From CAMLIZ01 sp036231905 (GTDB lineage: Bacteria; Pseudomonadota; Gammaproteobacteria; Burkholderiales; Burkholderiaceae_C): DNA of 64,000 bases. Below, piece after piece: positions 1 through 11,426 of this stretch. The notes under the pieces were generated by a model. It worked only from the letters and a program-made list of their open reading frames with translations. It ran no database searches and was not told where the DNA came from. The DNA is taken from contig NZ_JAZARE010000008.1 in NCBI RefSeq assembly GCF_036231905.1, forward strand, positions 248,001 to 312,000, written 5' to 3'. A program made the position numbers and the translations under genes. Position 1 is the first letter of the stretch. Each line of letters begins with the position of its first letter.

Positions 1-76
1 CAAGATGGCGGTGGTGCTCACCTTGTTCCTGGCGGTGCTGATGTTCCGGCCGCAAGGGCTGATGGGGAGGGCGTGA
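1..76 (+). CDS. livH: Branched-chain amino acid ABC transporter permease, LivH type (C-terminal end only)
   Basis: Only the last 24 codons are present, read from base 2 to the TGA at 74-76. They encode a hydrophobic stretch (MAVVLTLFLAVLMFRPQGL) followed by a short basic tail ending GRA. The pattern of a membrane helix followed by RPQGLMG is typical of the C-terminus of LivH/LivM permeases. Since a complete livM, livG and livF follow in the same direction, this is most likely the partner LivH permease. The gene is cut by the window edge. An unusual 352-base gap separates it from livM. Confidence 0.75.
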   Translation, partial: KMAVVLTLFLAVLMFRPQGLMGRA

Positions 77-428
77 TGGAACTGCACCGCATGCCGAGGT
101 TGGGGCTTGATCGGGACGCTGGGGTGCTCTGCTGCGCTCATGTCCCCCGGCAACGGCCTGCGGCCGCTGCCTCCTCCTTTACTTCGCTACGCAGAACACC
201 CCACCGTCCCGATCCGGCACCGCTGCGGCTGTTCGACGGGCCGGGAACCACGGTGCATCGAAGCGAGGACGGTGGGTACCCGGCTCCGGGAAGTAAAGGA
301 GGAGGGGCAGGCGAAGCCTGGCCCGGGGGACATGGACGGAGTCGGGTGCCCGCCGTCCTCGCCGCACACAACCCCGCACGCAGCCAAGACGTCTTCGTAG
401 ATCGCCAATCCCCCGGTGGAGCACTGAC
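77..428. repeat. Intergenic nested inverted-repeat element between livH and livM
   Basis: This 352-base gap holds no convincing gene. It contains a long imperfect palindrome. Bases 139-150 (CATGTCCCCCGG) pair perfectly with 323-334. Bases 171-185 (CTCCTCCTTTACTTC) pair perfectly with 290-304. Bases 201-209 (CCACCGTCC) pair with 267-275. In addition 109-132 is the reverse complement of 191-214 with only two mismatches over 24 bases, giving a second, overlapping hairpin. The arrangement looks like a REP/MITE-type mosaic. Short frames across it are fortuitous. Confidence 0.75.
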
Positions 429-1508
429 ATGAGCTTCGATCCAAAGACTTCTCCAACCTCGCGCGGAGTCGCCATGCCGCTCGTACTCGGTGTCCTGGCC
501 GCCATTGCCGCGCTGCTGGTGCCCTTCCTCACGAAGGACCCGTCGCATCTCAACGTCGCCATCCTCGCGCTGATGGCCGCGCAGATCGGCGTGGCCTGGA
601 ACCTGGTGGGCGGTTACGCCGGCCAGGCGTCGCTGGGGCATGCGGCCTTCTATGGCATCGGGGCGTACACCTCGACGCTGCTGCTGCTGAAGTTTGGCGT
701 GAACCCCTGGTTGGGGATGCTGGCAGGCGGCGTCATGGCCGCGGTGTTGAGCGGCGCCTTTGGCTGGTCGTGCTTCCGCCTGAAGGGCCACTATTTCACG
801 ATGGCCACCATCGCGGTGGCGGAGATCGTGCAGATCGTTTTCACCAACTGGGAATACGCCGGCACGGCGGTGGGCTTGTACATCCCGATGGACAAGCAGG
901 GCCTGGGGGCGATGGTGTTTGCCGACAAGCAGTCGTACTACTGGCTGGCGCTGGCGCTGCTGGTCGTCACCCTGTTGGCGACGCTGGCGGTGGAACGCAG
1001 CTACCTGGGCTACTACCTGCGCGCGATCAAGGACGAGCCGGACGCCGCGCGCAGCATCGGCGTGGACATCGCGCGCTACAAGCAGGTGGCCTTGAGCCTG
1101 AGCGCCTTCTTCACCGCGCTGGGCGGCAGCCTGTATGCGCAGAAGGAGCTCTACATCGACCCCGGCTCCGTGCTGTCCACCGCACTGTCGATCAAGATGG
1201 CGCTGGTGTCCATCCTGGGCGGCGTCGGCACGCTGTTCGGGCCGGTGATCGGCTCGGTGGTGCTCACCACGATCGAGGAGCTCACGCGCGCGGCCTTCGG
1301 CGGCACCGGCCGCGGCACCGACACGGTGATCTATGCCGGCCTGATCGTCATCATCGCGGTGTTCTACCCCACCGGCATCATCGGCTGGTACCAGGACCGC
1401 ATGCGACGCTGGAAGTCGCGCCGTGAACAGGCACGCGACACCAGCGAGCACGAGGCTGTGCGCAATGTGCAGCGCCCGTCCACCCCGTCCACGGAGGCTG
1501 CACTGTGA
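429..1508 (+). CDS. livM: Branched-chain amino acid ABC transporter permease LivM
   Basis: This 359-residue inner-membrane permease is the second channel subunit of a LivHMGF-type importer. The sequence shows about nine to ten hydrophobic segments from residue 15 to 325. It also has the family block around residues 55-75 (GAWNLVGGYAGQASLGHAAFYGIGAY-like; here VAWNLVGGYAGQ) and the coupling segment RAIKDEPDAARSIGVD near residue 200. Length is normal, with a short polar C-terminal extension of about 30 residues. Its stop codon overlaps the GTG start of livG, so the two are translationally coupled. Substrates in this family range from Leu/Ile/Val to amides, urea and aromatic acids. The neighbours suggest a lactam or oxoproline-like compound, which is inference. 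Confidence 0.92.
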   Translation: MSFDPKTSPTSRGVAMPLVLGVLAAIAALLVPFLTKDPSHLNVAILALMAAQIGVAWNLVGGYAGQASLGHAAFYGIGAYTSTLLLLKFGVNPWLGMLAGGVMAAVLSGAFGWSCFRLKGHYFTMATIAVAEIVQIVFTNWEYAGTAVGLYIPMDKQGLGAMVFADKQSYYWLALALLVVTLLATLAVERSYLGYYLRAIKDEPDAARSIGVDIARYKQVALSLSAFFTALGGSLYAQKELYIDPGSVLSTALSIKMALVSILGGVGTLFGPVIGSVVLTTIEELTRAAFGGTGRGTDTVIYAGLIVIIAVFYPTGIIGWYQDRMRRWKSRREQARDTSEHEAVRNVQRPSTPSTEAAL

Positions 1509-2218
1509 GCCTGCTCGAACTGCAATCGGTCAGCAAGCGCTTTGGTGGCCTCACGGCCAACCAGGACGTGTCCTTCAGCCTGGAGAAAGGGCAGATCGTC
1601 GGCCTGATCGGGCCCAACGGCGCGGGCAAGACCACGCTGTTCAACTGCGTGGCGGGCTACTTTCCGCCCAGCGCCGGCAGCATCACGCTGGAAGGCCAGC
1701 CGATCGCGGGCCTTCCGCCGGAGGCCTGTGCACGCGCCGGCGTGGGCCGCACCTTCCAGATCGCACGCACCTTCACCAGCATGACGGCGGCGGAGAACGT
1801 GCTCAGCGGCGCGCTGCTGCGTGAGCGCAAGCTGCGCAAGGCGCGCGAGGCGGCGATGCGCTGGCTGGCGTTCGTTAACCTCGACCGCTTTGCCGACAAG
1901 CCCTCGGGCAGCATGACCATCAGCGAGCAGCGCCGCCTGGCGGTGGCGCGTGCGCTGGCCACCGAACCGAAGCTGCTGCTGATGGACGAGGTGATGGCGG
2001 GGCTGAACCCGTCGGAAGTGCGCGAGACGGTGGACGTGGTGCTGAAGATCCGCGACCAGGGCATCGCCTGCCTGATCGTGGAGCATGTGCTCGAAGGGAT
2101 CATGCCCATTGCCGACAAGATCGTGGTGCTGGACCGCGGCGCCAAGATTGCCGAGGGCCCGCCGGCCGAGGTGTCGCGCGACCCCGCGGTGATCCACGCC
2201 TACCTGGGAGACGAGTGA
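1505..2218 (+). CDS. livG: Branched-chain amino acid ABC transporter ATP-binding protein LivG
   Basis: This 237-residue cytoplasmic ATPase energises the LivHM permease. Visible motifs are Walker A GPNGAGKTT (about residues 38-46), the Q-loop near FQIARTF, and Walker B LLLMDEVMAGLNPSE (about 158-172) followed by a switch histidine in LIVEHV. The ABC signature is unusual: TISEQRRLAVARAL replaces the common LSxGQ form. The start is the GTG that overlaps the livM stop. The stop TGA shares its A with the livF ATG. The protein lacks the C-terminal extension seen in many LivG proteins, but 237 residues is within the family range. Confidence 0.92.
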   Translation: MSLLELQSVSKRFGGLTANQDVSFSLEKGQIVGLIGPNGAGKTTLFNCVAGYFPPSAGSITLEGQPIAGLPPEACARAGVGRTFQIARTFTSMTAAENVLSGALLRERKLRKAREAAMRWLAFVNLDRFADKPSGSMTISEQRRLAVARALATEPKLLLMDEVMAGLNPSEVRETVDVVLKIRDQGIACLIVEHVLEGIMPIADKIVVLDRGAKIAEGPPAEVSRDPAVIHAYLGDE

Positions 2219-2922
2219 TGCTCGAAGTCACCAATGTGCGGGTCAGCTACGAGGGCGTGCTGGCGCTGTCGGACGTGAGCCTGAAGGTCGAACCGGGCCG
2301 CATCGTGGCGCTGGTGGGCGGCAACGGCAACGGCAAGTCGACCACCCTGCGCGCCGTGGCGGGCCTGAACCCGCTGGACGCGGGCAGCATCCGCTTCAAT
2401 GGCCAGCCGGTGCACGCGCTGCCGGCGCACAAACGCGTGCCGCTGGGCATCTCGCTGGTGCCCGAAGGCCGGCGCCTGTTCCCCAAGCTCACGGTGCGGC
2501 GCAACCTGGAGCTGGGTGCGTACACCCGCGACAGCGACGATGAGGTGGCGCAGAGCGTCGACCAGATGTTCGAGCTGTTCCCGATCCTGAAGGAACGCGC
2601 CACCCAGCTGGCCGGCACCATGAGCGGCGGGGAGCAGCAGATGCTGGCCATCGCGCGCGGGTTGATGGCCAAACCGAAGCTGCTGATGCTGGACGAGCCC
2701 TCGTGGGGCATTGCGCCGAAGTTCGTGACCAAGGTGCTGGACGTGATCCAGCGGGTCAACGAAACCGGCGTGGCCATCCTGCTGGTGGAGCAGAACCTGC
2801 ACAAGGCGCTGGCGATCGCGCACGACGGCTACGTCATCCAGACCGGGCGCATCGTGATGAACGGCGCGGCCAACGCGCTGCTGCACGACGAGGAAGTCAA
2901 GAAGGCTTATCTCGGCCTGTGA
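2218..2922 (+). CDS. livF: Branched-chain amino acid ABC transporter ATP-binding protein LivF
   Basis: This is the second ATPase subunit of the importer, 234 residues from the ATG at 2218, which overlaps the livG stop by one base. A GTG three bases upstream is an equally possible start. Motifs are Walker A GGNGNGKST (about 35-43, with an Asn in place of the usual Ala), signature MSGGEQQMLAIARGL (about 139-153), Walker B LLMLDEPSWGIAPK and the switch histidine region LLVEQNLHKAL. It ends in the typical LivF tail EVKKAYLGL. LivF closes the transporter part of the operon. A NTF2-like gene follows after 20 bases. Confidence 0.93.
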   Translation: MLEVTNVRVSYEGVLALSDVSLKVEPGRIVALVGGNGNGKSTTLRAVAGLNPLDAGSIRFNGQPVHALPAHKRVPLGISLVPEGRRLFPKLTVRRNLELGAYTRDSDDEVAQSVDQMFELFPILKERATQLAGTMSGGEQQMLAIARGLMAKPKLLMLDEPSWGIAPKFVTKVLDVIQRVNETGVAILLVEQNLHKALAIAHDGYVIQTGRIVMNGAANALLHDEEVKKAYLGL

Positions 2923-2942
2923 CCCCGCCGCGAGACCGAGCG

Positions 2943-3536
2943 ATGACGCGGCGCGAGACCCGGATCGACAGCCACCGTGCGCAGTACCTGATCGAGACCT
3001 ACCTGCAGGCCAAGGACGGCAACCGGCCGCACCTGATGGCGCGCGCCTTTGCCGCCGACGCGACGGTGAACGTGGCGTCGTTGCGCAGGACGGCTGCGCC
3101 GCCCGCGCGCCTGCAGGGGCTGGAGGCGATCACCGCGGCGCTGGTGAGCGAGGTGGACCAGGCGTGCGAGAACATCTATTCCTTCTGCCTCCAGCGCCCC
3201 GACGAGCCGCTGAAGGCCAGCGCCTTCACCTGCGACTGGCTGTTCGTGATGACCCAGCGCAGCAGCGGCGACGTGCGCATCGGCTGCGGCCGCTACGACT
3301 GGCGCTTTCGCTTCACCGACCGCTGGCTGGTGCAGCGGCTGGACATCGTGGTGGCCGGCATCGAGGTGCTGCCGCCGTCGATGTGGCAGGCGGCGCTGGC
3401 CTGGGTGAACACGCTGGGCTATCCCTGGAGCAGCAGCGACGAGGTGCTGGCCTACTGGCCGGGCGAGCCGCGGCTGGATGCGCTGAAGCGCTTTGTCGCC
3501 GCCGGCGTGTCGGCGTCCTCCGGCACGCTGGGCTGA
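2943..3536 (+). CDS. NTF2/SnoaL-like protein of unknown function, paralogue of the protein at 9290-9877
   Basis: This 197-residue soluble protein starts at the ATG at 2943, 20 bases after livF. Its first 60 residues (YLIETYLQAKDGNRPHLMARAFAADATVNV) look like the opening helix and strand of a SnoaL/NTF2-like cone fold. Conserved blocks are ENIYSFCLQRP, a CDWLFVM strand, and GCGRYDWRF. The near-identical blocks recur in the protein at 9290-9877, so the two are duplicates flanking the DUF1445-TRAP-oxoprolinase genes. No catalytic residues can be assigned. A role in binding or converting the substrate handled by the surrounding operon is inference. Confidence 0.7.
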   Translation: MTRRETRIDSHRAQYLIETYLQAKDGNRPHLMARAFAADATVNVASLRRTAAPPARLQGLEAITAALVSEVDQACENIYSFCLQRPDEPLKASAFTCDWLFVMTQRSSGDVRIGCGRYDWRFRFTDRWLVQRLDIVVAGIEVLPPSMWQAALAWVNTLGYPWSSSDEVLAYWPGEPRLDALKRFVAAGVSASSGTLG

Positions 3537-3669
3537 ACCGCCGTGCCCGGAACGCGGAGCGCTTCACATCCACCCCATCGAAACTTTCGATGACCTGATT
3601 CATAAATTTCCCGTTTGCGCCGCCGCAGGCCTAAACCAAGAATCGATTCCATCGTTTCCGAACCCCGCC

Positions 3670-4491
3670 ATGTCCAACCCTTCGCACCCTTCACAAGCCG
3701 AGCAGGCCCCCATGCTGCGCAGCGCCATTGCGGCCCGCGCAGCCATCCGCAGCGGCCAGTGGCAGGGCCACACCAGCGGCCTGGCCGCGGGCCATGTGCA
3801 GGGCAACCTGGTGATCCTGCCGAGCGCGGCGGCCCACGACTTCCTGCGCTTCTGCCAGCGCAACCCCAAGCCCTGCCCGCTGCTCGCGGTGTCCGAGCCT
3901 GGCGTGCCGCAGCTGCCCACGCTGGGCGCTGACATCGACATCCGCACCGACGTGCCGCGCTATCGCGTCTGGCGCCACGGGGAGCTGGTGGACGAACCCA
4001 CCGACATCACCGGCCTCTGGCGCGACGACCTGGTGTCCTTCGTCATCGGCTGCTCGTTCTCGTTCGAGCAGGCGCTGCTGGAGGCCGGGCTGCCGCTGCG
4101 CCACGTGGAAAGCGGTGGCAATGTGGCGATGTTCAAGACGAGCATCCAGTGCGAGCCGGCGGGCCCGTTCCGCGGCCCGATGGTGGTGTCGATGCGGCCC
4201 TTCAAGCCGGCCGATGCGATCCGTGCGGTACAGGTCACGTCCCGCTTTCCGGATGTGCACGGCGCGCCGGTGCACATCGGCCGGCCCGAGCTCATCGGCA
4301 TCCGCGACATCACGGCGCCCGACTACGGCGACCCCATCCACGTGGCCGACGACGAGCTGCCGGTGTTCTGGGCCTGCGGTGTCACGCCGCAGGCGGTGGT
4401 GCAGGCGGCACGCCCGGAGTTCTGCATCACGCACGCGCCCGGCGCCATGCTGATCACCGACCTGCTCAACAACCAGCTGGCCAGCCTGTGA
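3670..4491 (+). CDS. DUF1445 / YcsI-family putative hydro-lyase
   Basis: This 273-residue protein of the DUF1445 (UPF0317) family starts at the ATG at 3670. Family blocks are visible: the N-terminal ARAAIRSGQWQGHTSGLAAGHVQGNLVILP, the central DDLVSFVIGCSFSFEQALLEAG, the PFRGPMVVSMRPF strand, and the C-terminal GVTPQAVVQAARPEFCITHAPG and LITDLLNN. In Bacillus subtilis ycsI lies in the operon encoding the Pxp 5-oxoprolinase. A DUF1445 domain also occurs in vertebrate D-glutamate cyclase, which interconverts D-glutamate and 5-oxo-D-proline. With an oxoprolinase and a pyroglutamyl peptidase downstream, a role in oxoproline metabolism is a reasonable inference. The exact reaction is not known. Confidence 0.85.
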   Translation: MSNPSHPSQAEQAPMLRSAIAARAAIRSGQWQGHTSGLAAGHVQGNLVILPSAAAHDFLRFCQRNPKPCPLLAVSEPGVPQLPTLGADIDIRTDVPRYRVWRHGELVDEPTDITGLWRDDLVSFVIGCSFSFEQALLEAGLPLRHVESGGNVAMFKTSIQCEPAGPFRGPMVVSMRPFKPADAIRAVQVTSRFPDVHGAPVHIGRPELIGIRDITAPDYGDPIHVADDELPVFWACGVTPQAVVQAARPEFCITHAPGAMLITDLLNNQLASL

Positions 4492-4573
4492 CCTCGCCGG
4501 CACCAGCCCTGACCCGACCTTGCCCCTTGAACCGACCGTGGCCTGATGTGATTCAACCCTGAAGGAGCCGACG

Positions 4574-5599
4574 ATGAACCCGGTGATGGACATGCGCAAC
4601 ACCTTGCGTTCCTGCGCCTTGGCAGCAGGCCTCGCGGCCGCCATGGCGGGCGCCTGGGGCCAGACCACCTGGCAGCTGGCCACCGGCTACCGGGCCGACT
4701 CCTTCCACACCGAGAACCTGAGGCAGTTCGCCAGGGAGGCGGCCGCCGCCACGCAAGGCGCACTGCAGATCGAGGTGCATCCGAACAATTCGCTCGCGCG
4801 GCTGAACGACATCCGGGCCCAGGTGGAAGCCGGGCAGATCGCCGCCGGCGAAGTGATCATGACGAGCCTGGTGAAGGAAGTGGCCGTCGCGGGCGCGGAC
4901 TCGGTGCCCTTCGTGGTGGGCAGCTATGAGGACGCGCGGCGCCTGTGGCAGCACCAGCGTCCGGTGGTGGAGCAGGCGCTGGCGCAGCGCGGCCTGGTAC
5001 CGCTGTACGCGGTGCCCTGGCCGTCGCAGGGCCTGTACACCACGCGGCCCATCGCCAGCGCGGCCGACCTCAAGGGCTCGCGCATGCGCACCTACAACGC
5101 CACCACCGTGCGCATCGCCGAGCTGCTGGGCGCCGCGCCGGTCGACGTGCCCATGGCCGACGTGGGCAAGGCGCTGGCCAGCGGCCGCATGGACAGCATG
5201 ATCACCTCCGGCGTCACCGGGGTGGAGAACAAGGTGTGGGACCACCTGAAGTACTTCTACGACATCAAGGCCTGGTTCCCGAAGAACCTGGTGCTGGTGA
5301 ACAAGGCCCGCTTCGATGCGCTCACCGCCGAGCAGCGCGAGGCCGTGCGTCGTGCGGCGCAGGTGGCCGAAGAGCGCGGCTGGGCCGCCAGCGAGCAGGC
5401 GTCCGCCGCGTCGCTGCGCGAACTGGCCAGCCACGGCGTGCACATCGAGGCGCCGAGTTTCGAGTTCCGCAACGAGCTGCGTCGCTACGGAGACAAGTTC
5501 TCGGTCGAGTGGGTGCGCGCCACCGGCCGGGACGCCAGCACCATCCTGATTCCCTATTACACCGCCGGGGCTGCTCGCACGCCGCTGGTGAGCCGCTGA
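4574..5599 (+). CDS. dctP: TRAP transporter substrate-binding protein, DctP family
   Basis: This 341-residue periplasmic solute receptor has a signal peptide at residues 1-29 (cleavage near AGAWGQ-TT). The DctP fold follows, with features such as NSLARLNDIRAQVEAGQIA, SRMRTYNATTVRIAELLGAAPVDVP and the typical ENKVWDHLKYFYDIKAWFPKNLVLVN block. A strong ribosome-binding site (AAGGAG) lies 8-13 bases before the ATG. TRAP receptors normally work with DctQ and DctM membrane subunits, but neither is encoded nearby, so this receptor is an orphan here. It sits between DUF1445 and the oxoprolinase, suggesting an acidic ligand such as 5-oxoproline or a related carboxylate (inference). Confidence 0.88.
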   Translation: MNPVMDMRNTLRSCALAAGLAAAMAGAWGQTTWQLATGYRADSFHTENLRQFAREAAAATQGALQIEVHPNNSLARLNDIRAQVEAGQIAAGEVIMTSLVKEVAVAGADSVPFVVGSYEDARRLWQHQRPVVEQALAQRGLVPLYAVPWPSQGLYTTRPIASAADLKGSRMRTYNATTVRIAELLGAAPVDVPMADVGKALASGRMDSMITSGVTGVENKVWDHLKYFYDIKAWFPKNLVLVNKARFDALTAEQREAVRRAAQVAEERGWAASEQASAASLRELASHGVHIEAPSFEFRNELRRYGDKFSVEWVRATGRDASTILIPYYTAGAARTPLVSR

Positions 5600-5622
5600 A
5601 CAAAACCATATCCTGAGGACAC

Positions 5623-9285
<3,663 letters not shown>

Positions 9286-9289
9286 GGCC

Positions 9290-9877
9290 ATGGGCGCGTC
9301 GCACGCTGCCGTGGCGGCCGAGCGGGTGAGGACCTACCTGCGCGCCAAGGACGACAACCGCCCGCACCTGATGGCGCAGGTGTTTGCGTCCGACGCCACG
9401 CTGGAGATGGTGGTCAAGACCGACGCCATGGTCTTTCCCGAGCGGGCACGCGGCCGCGAGGCCATCACCGACGTGCTGGTGCGCCGCTTTGCGTGCAACT
9501 ACGAAAACGTCTACAGCTTCTGCCTGCAGCGGCCCTCCGGCGAGGAAGCCCTGCACCGCTTTAACTGCGACTGGCTGGTGGGCATGTCCAGCAAGTCCAG
9601 CCGCGAACTGCGCGTGGGCTGGGGCCGCTACGAGTGGCAGTTCCAGGCCGGCGCGCCGCGCCTGGTGGAGGGCCTTCGCATCACCATCGAGGCGATGGAG
9701 CTGTTGCCGCCGCACTGCGGTGAGGAGGTCTTCGGCTGGCTGAGCCGGCTGCCTTACCCCTGGTGCGAACCTGGCCTGCTGGCCGAACACGCGCCGCGCA
9801 TCGACGGCCTGCAGCGCGTGCTGCAGCAGGCCATCCGCGCCAGCAGCGTTGCCGCGCCATGCACCAGCGTGTCCTGA
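9290..9877 (+). CDS. NTF2/SnoaL-like protein of unknown function, paralogue of the protein at 2943-3536
   Basis: This 195-residue protein starts at the ATG at 9290, four bases after the oxoprolinase stop. It repeats the blocks of the gene at 2943-3536: AKDDNRPHLMAQVFASDAT, ENVYSFCLQRP, NCDWLVGM, VGWGRYEWQF and a C-terminal LPYPW. The similarity is clear along the whole length, so the pair arose by duplication. No catalytic motif can be recognised. The coding end overlaps the start of the pyroglutamyl peptidase gene by 19 bases, so it lies firmly within the operon. Confidence 0.7.
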   Translation: MGASHAAVAAERVRTYLRAKDDNRPHLMAQVFASDATLEMVVKTDAMVFPERARGREAITDVLVRRFACNYENVYSFCLQRPSGEEALHRFNCDWLVGMSSKSSRELRVGWGRYEWQFQAGAPRLVEGLRITIEAMELLPPHCGEEVFGWLSRLPYPWCEPGLLAEHAPRIDGLQRVLQQAIRASSVAAPCTSVS

Positions 9878-10512
9878 TCACCGGCTTCGAGCCCTTTGGT
9901 GGCGAGGCGGTCAATCCGTCGGCGCAGGTGCTGGCGCAGTTGGCGCCGTGGCGTCCGGCCGGCGACGCGAGTTTGGTGGTGCAGCTGCTGCCTTGCGTCT
10001 TCGGCCAGGCCATCGCCGTGCTGGAGCAGGCGCTGCGGCGCGAGCAGCCGCAGCTGGTGATCGCGCTCGGCCAGGCGGCCAGCCGCGACGAGGTGACGGT
10101 GGAGCGGGTGGCGATCAACATCGACGACGCCCGCATTCCCGACAACGCCGGTGCGCAGCCGATCGACCTGCCGGTGGTGCCCGGTGGCCCGGCGGCCTAT
10201 TTCTCCAGCCTGCCGATCAAGGCGATCGTCGTGGCGCTGCAGCAGGCCGGCATCCCGGCCTCGGTGTCGCAGACCGCGGGCACCTTTGTCTGCAACCATG
10301 TCTTCTATGGCCTGGCGCATGCGCTGGCCACACGCCACACCGGTGTGCGCGGCGGTTTCATCCACTTGCCCTGCCTGCCGCAGCAAACCGCTGCGCTGGG
10401 CCCGCGGCCCGGCATGCCGCTGGTGACGATGGTGCAGGCGGTGCAGATCGCCGTGCAGGTGAGCCTGCGCACCTCGGTGGACCTGCGCACCGGCGGCGGC
10501 ACGATCGATTGA
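9859..10512 (+). CDS. pcp: Pyroglutamyl-peptidase I
   Basis: This 217-residue cysteine peptidase of family C15 removes N-terminal pyroglutamate (5-oxoproline) from peptides in the cytoplasm. The N-terminal VLITGFEPFGG block and the catalytic triad are all visible: Glu82 within VERVAINI, Cys145 in GTFVCNHVFYGL and His169 in GGFIHLPCLP. Length matches the family. The gene overlaps the preceding NTF2-like gene by 19 bases. Its TGA shares an ATGA with the next gene. It would release 5-oxoproline for the oxoprolinase encoded upstream, which ties the cluster together. Confidence 0.93.
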   Translation: MHQRVLITGFEPFGGEAVNPSAQVLAQLAPWRPAGDASLVVQLLPCVFGQAIAVLEQALRREQPQLVIALGQAASRDEVTVERVAINIDDARIPDNAGAQPIDLPVVPGGPAAYFSSLPIKAIVVALQQAGIPASVSQTAGTFVCNHVFYGLAHALATRHTGVRGGFIHLPCLPQQTAALGPRPGMPLVTMVQAVQIAVQVSLRTSVDLRTGGGTID

Positions 10513-11303
10513 TGCTGCCCCTCAAGCTGGCACTGGTCGCCATGTCGGTGCTGCTCGCCTCGCTGGGAGCACGCCGCTTCGGCCATGCGGTGGGCGGCAC
10601 GATTGCCGGCATGCCGATGATCGCCGGCCCCATCATGGGCTTCGTGCTGCTGCAGGCACCGGCCGGCCAGGCGCGCGCGATCGCATTGGCCACGCTGGTG
10701 TGCCTGCCGGCCACCATCGTTCACATGCTGGTGTTTGCCTGGAGCGCGACACGCTGGCGCTGGTGGGCGGCCTTCGTGGCGGCCAATGCGGCCTTTGTGC
10801 TGGTGGGCCTGTTGCTGGTGCGCCTGGACGCGAATGCGCCAGTGGTGTTTGCGCTCGCGCTGGTCACACCGGCGGCGGGGCAGGCGCTGATGCCGCAGCT
10901 CGCGCTGACGGCGTCCATCGCACACATTCCGCGCGTGGAGCTGGCCTGCCGGGTGGTGGGCGCGGTGGCCATGGCCTGGCTCATCATGCGCAGCGCCGGG
11001 GTGGCGGCAGCGGGCGTGAGCGGCCTGCTGCTGGCGCTGCCCATCACCGGCAATGTGCTGCCCTGCTTCACGCAGGCCCAGCACGGCCCGGCTGCCACGG
11101 TGGCCCTGCTGCGCGGGTTTGTGCGCGGGCTGCTCGGCTTTGCCGCCTTCTTCGTCGCCCTGCATGCCGGCCTGGGCGCGCTGCATCCGGGGCTGGCCTA
11201 TGGCCTCGCCTGGTTGGCCGCATTGCTCACCGCGCTATCGCTTTACCAACTGAATCAACGCGCGCGCCGCAGGCAATCAGCAGGCCTGCCGCCGGTGGCC
11301 TGA
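10512..11303 (+). CDS. Integral membrane protein of unknown function
   Basis: This 263-residue, very hydrophobic protein has about eight predicted transmembrane segments. Features near the ends are LALVAMSVLLASLGARRFGHAVGGTIAGMP at the N-terminus, a central ALALVTPAAGQALMPQLAL, and a basic C-terminal tail RARRRQ. The ATG lies in an ATGA overlap with pcp, so it is co-translated with the peptidase. I do not recognise a characterised family. A permease or exporter role linked to the pyroglutamate operon is possible but unsupported by any motif. Confidence 0.7.
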   Translation: MLPLKLALVAMSVLLASLGARRFGHAVGGTIAGMPMIAGPIMGFVLLQAPAGQARAIALATLVCLPATIVHMLVFAWSATRWRWWAAFVAANAAFVLVGLLLVRLDANAPVVFALALVTPAAGQALMPQLALTASIAHIPRVELACRVVGAVAMAWLIMRSAGVAAAGVSGLLLALPITGNVLPCFTQAQHGPAATVALLRGFVRGLLGFAAFFVALHAGLGALHPGLAYGLAWLAALLTALSLYQLNQRARRRQSAGLPPVA

Positions 11304-11340
11304 ACCCCCGTCTGACCGCTGAAGCCAGACTGATGACCGC

Positions 11341-11361
11341 GTGATCCCGGCCCGGGATCAC
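11341..11361. terminator. Perfect 9-bp dyad between the pcp operon and the lipase foldase gene
   Basis: The arms GTGATCCCG (11341-11349) and CGGGATCAC (11353-11361) are perfectly complementary around a 3-base GCC loop, 38 bases after the membrane-protein stop. There is no T-tract, so it may be a factor-dependent terminator hairpin or a protein-binding palindrome rather than a classical intrinsic terminator. Confidence 0.4.
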
Positions 11362-11426
11362 CCTGATCCGCCTCACGAAACGATCGTCCCAAATAGCGCC
11401 CCTGCATGGCTTCAAAGGGGCTGGCG

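Noticed and set aside
77..428. Short protein-coding frames in the livH-livM gap
   Set aside because: They overlap each other on both strands of a palindromic repeat, lack ribosome-binding sites and have no recognisable domains.
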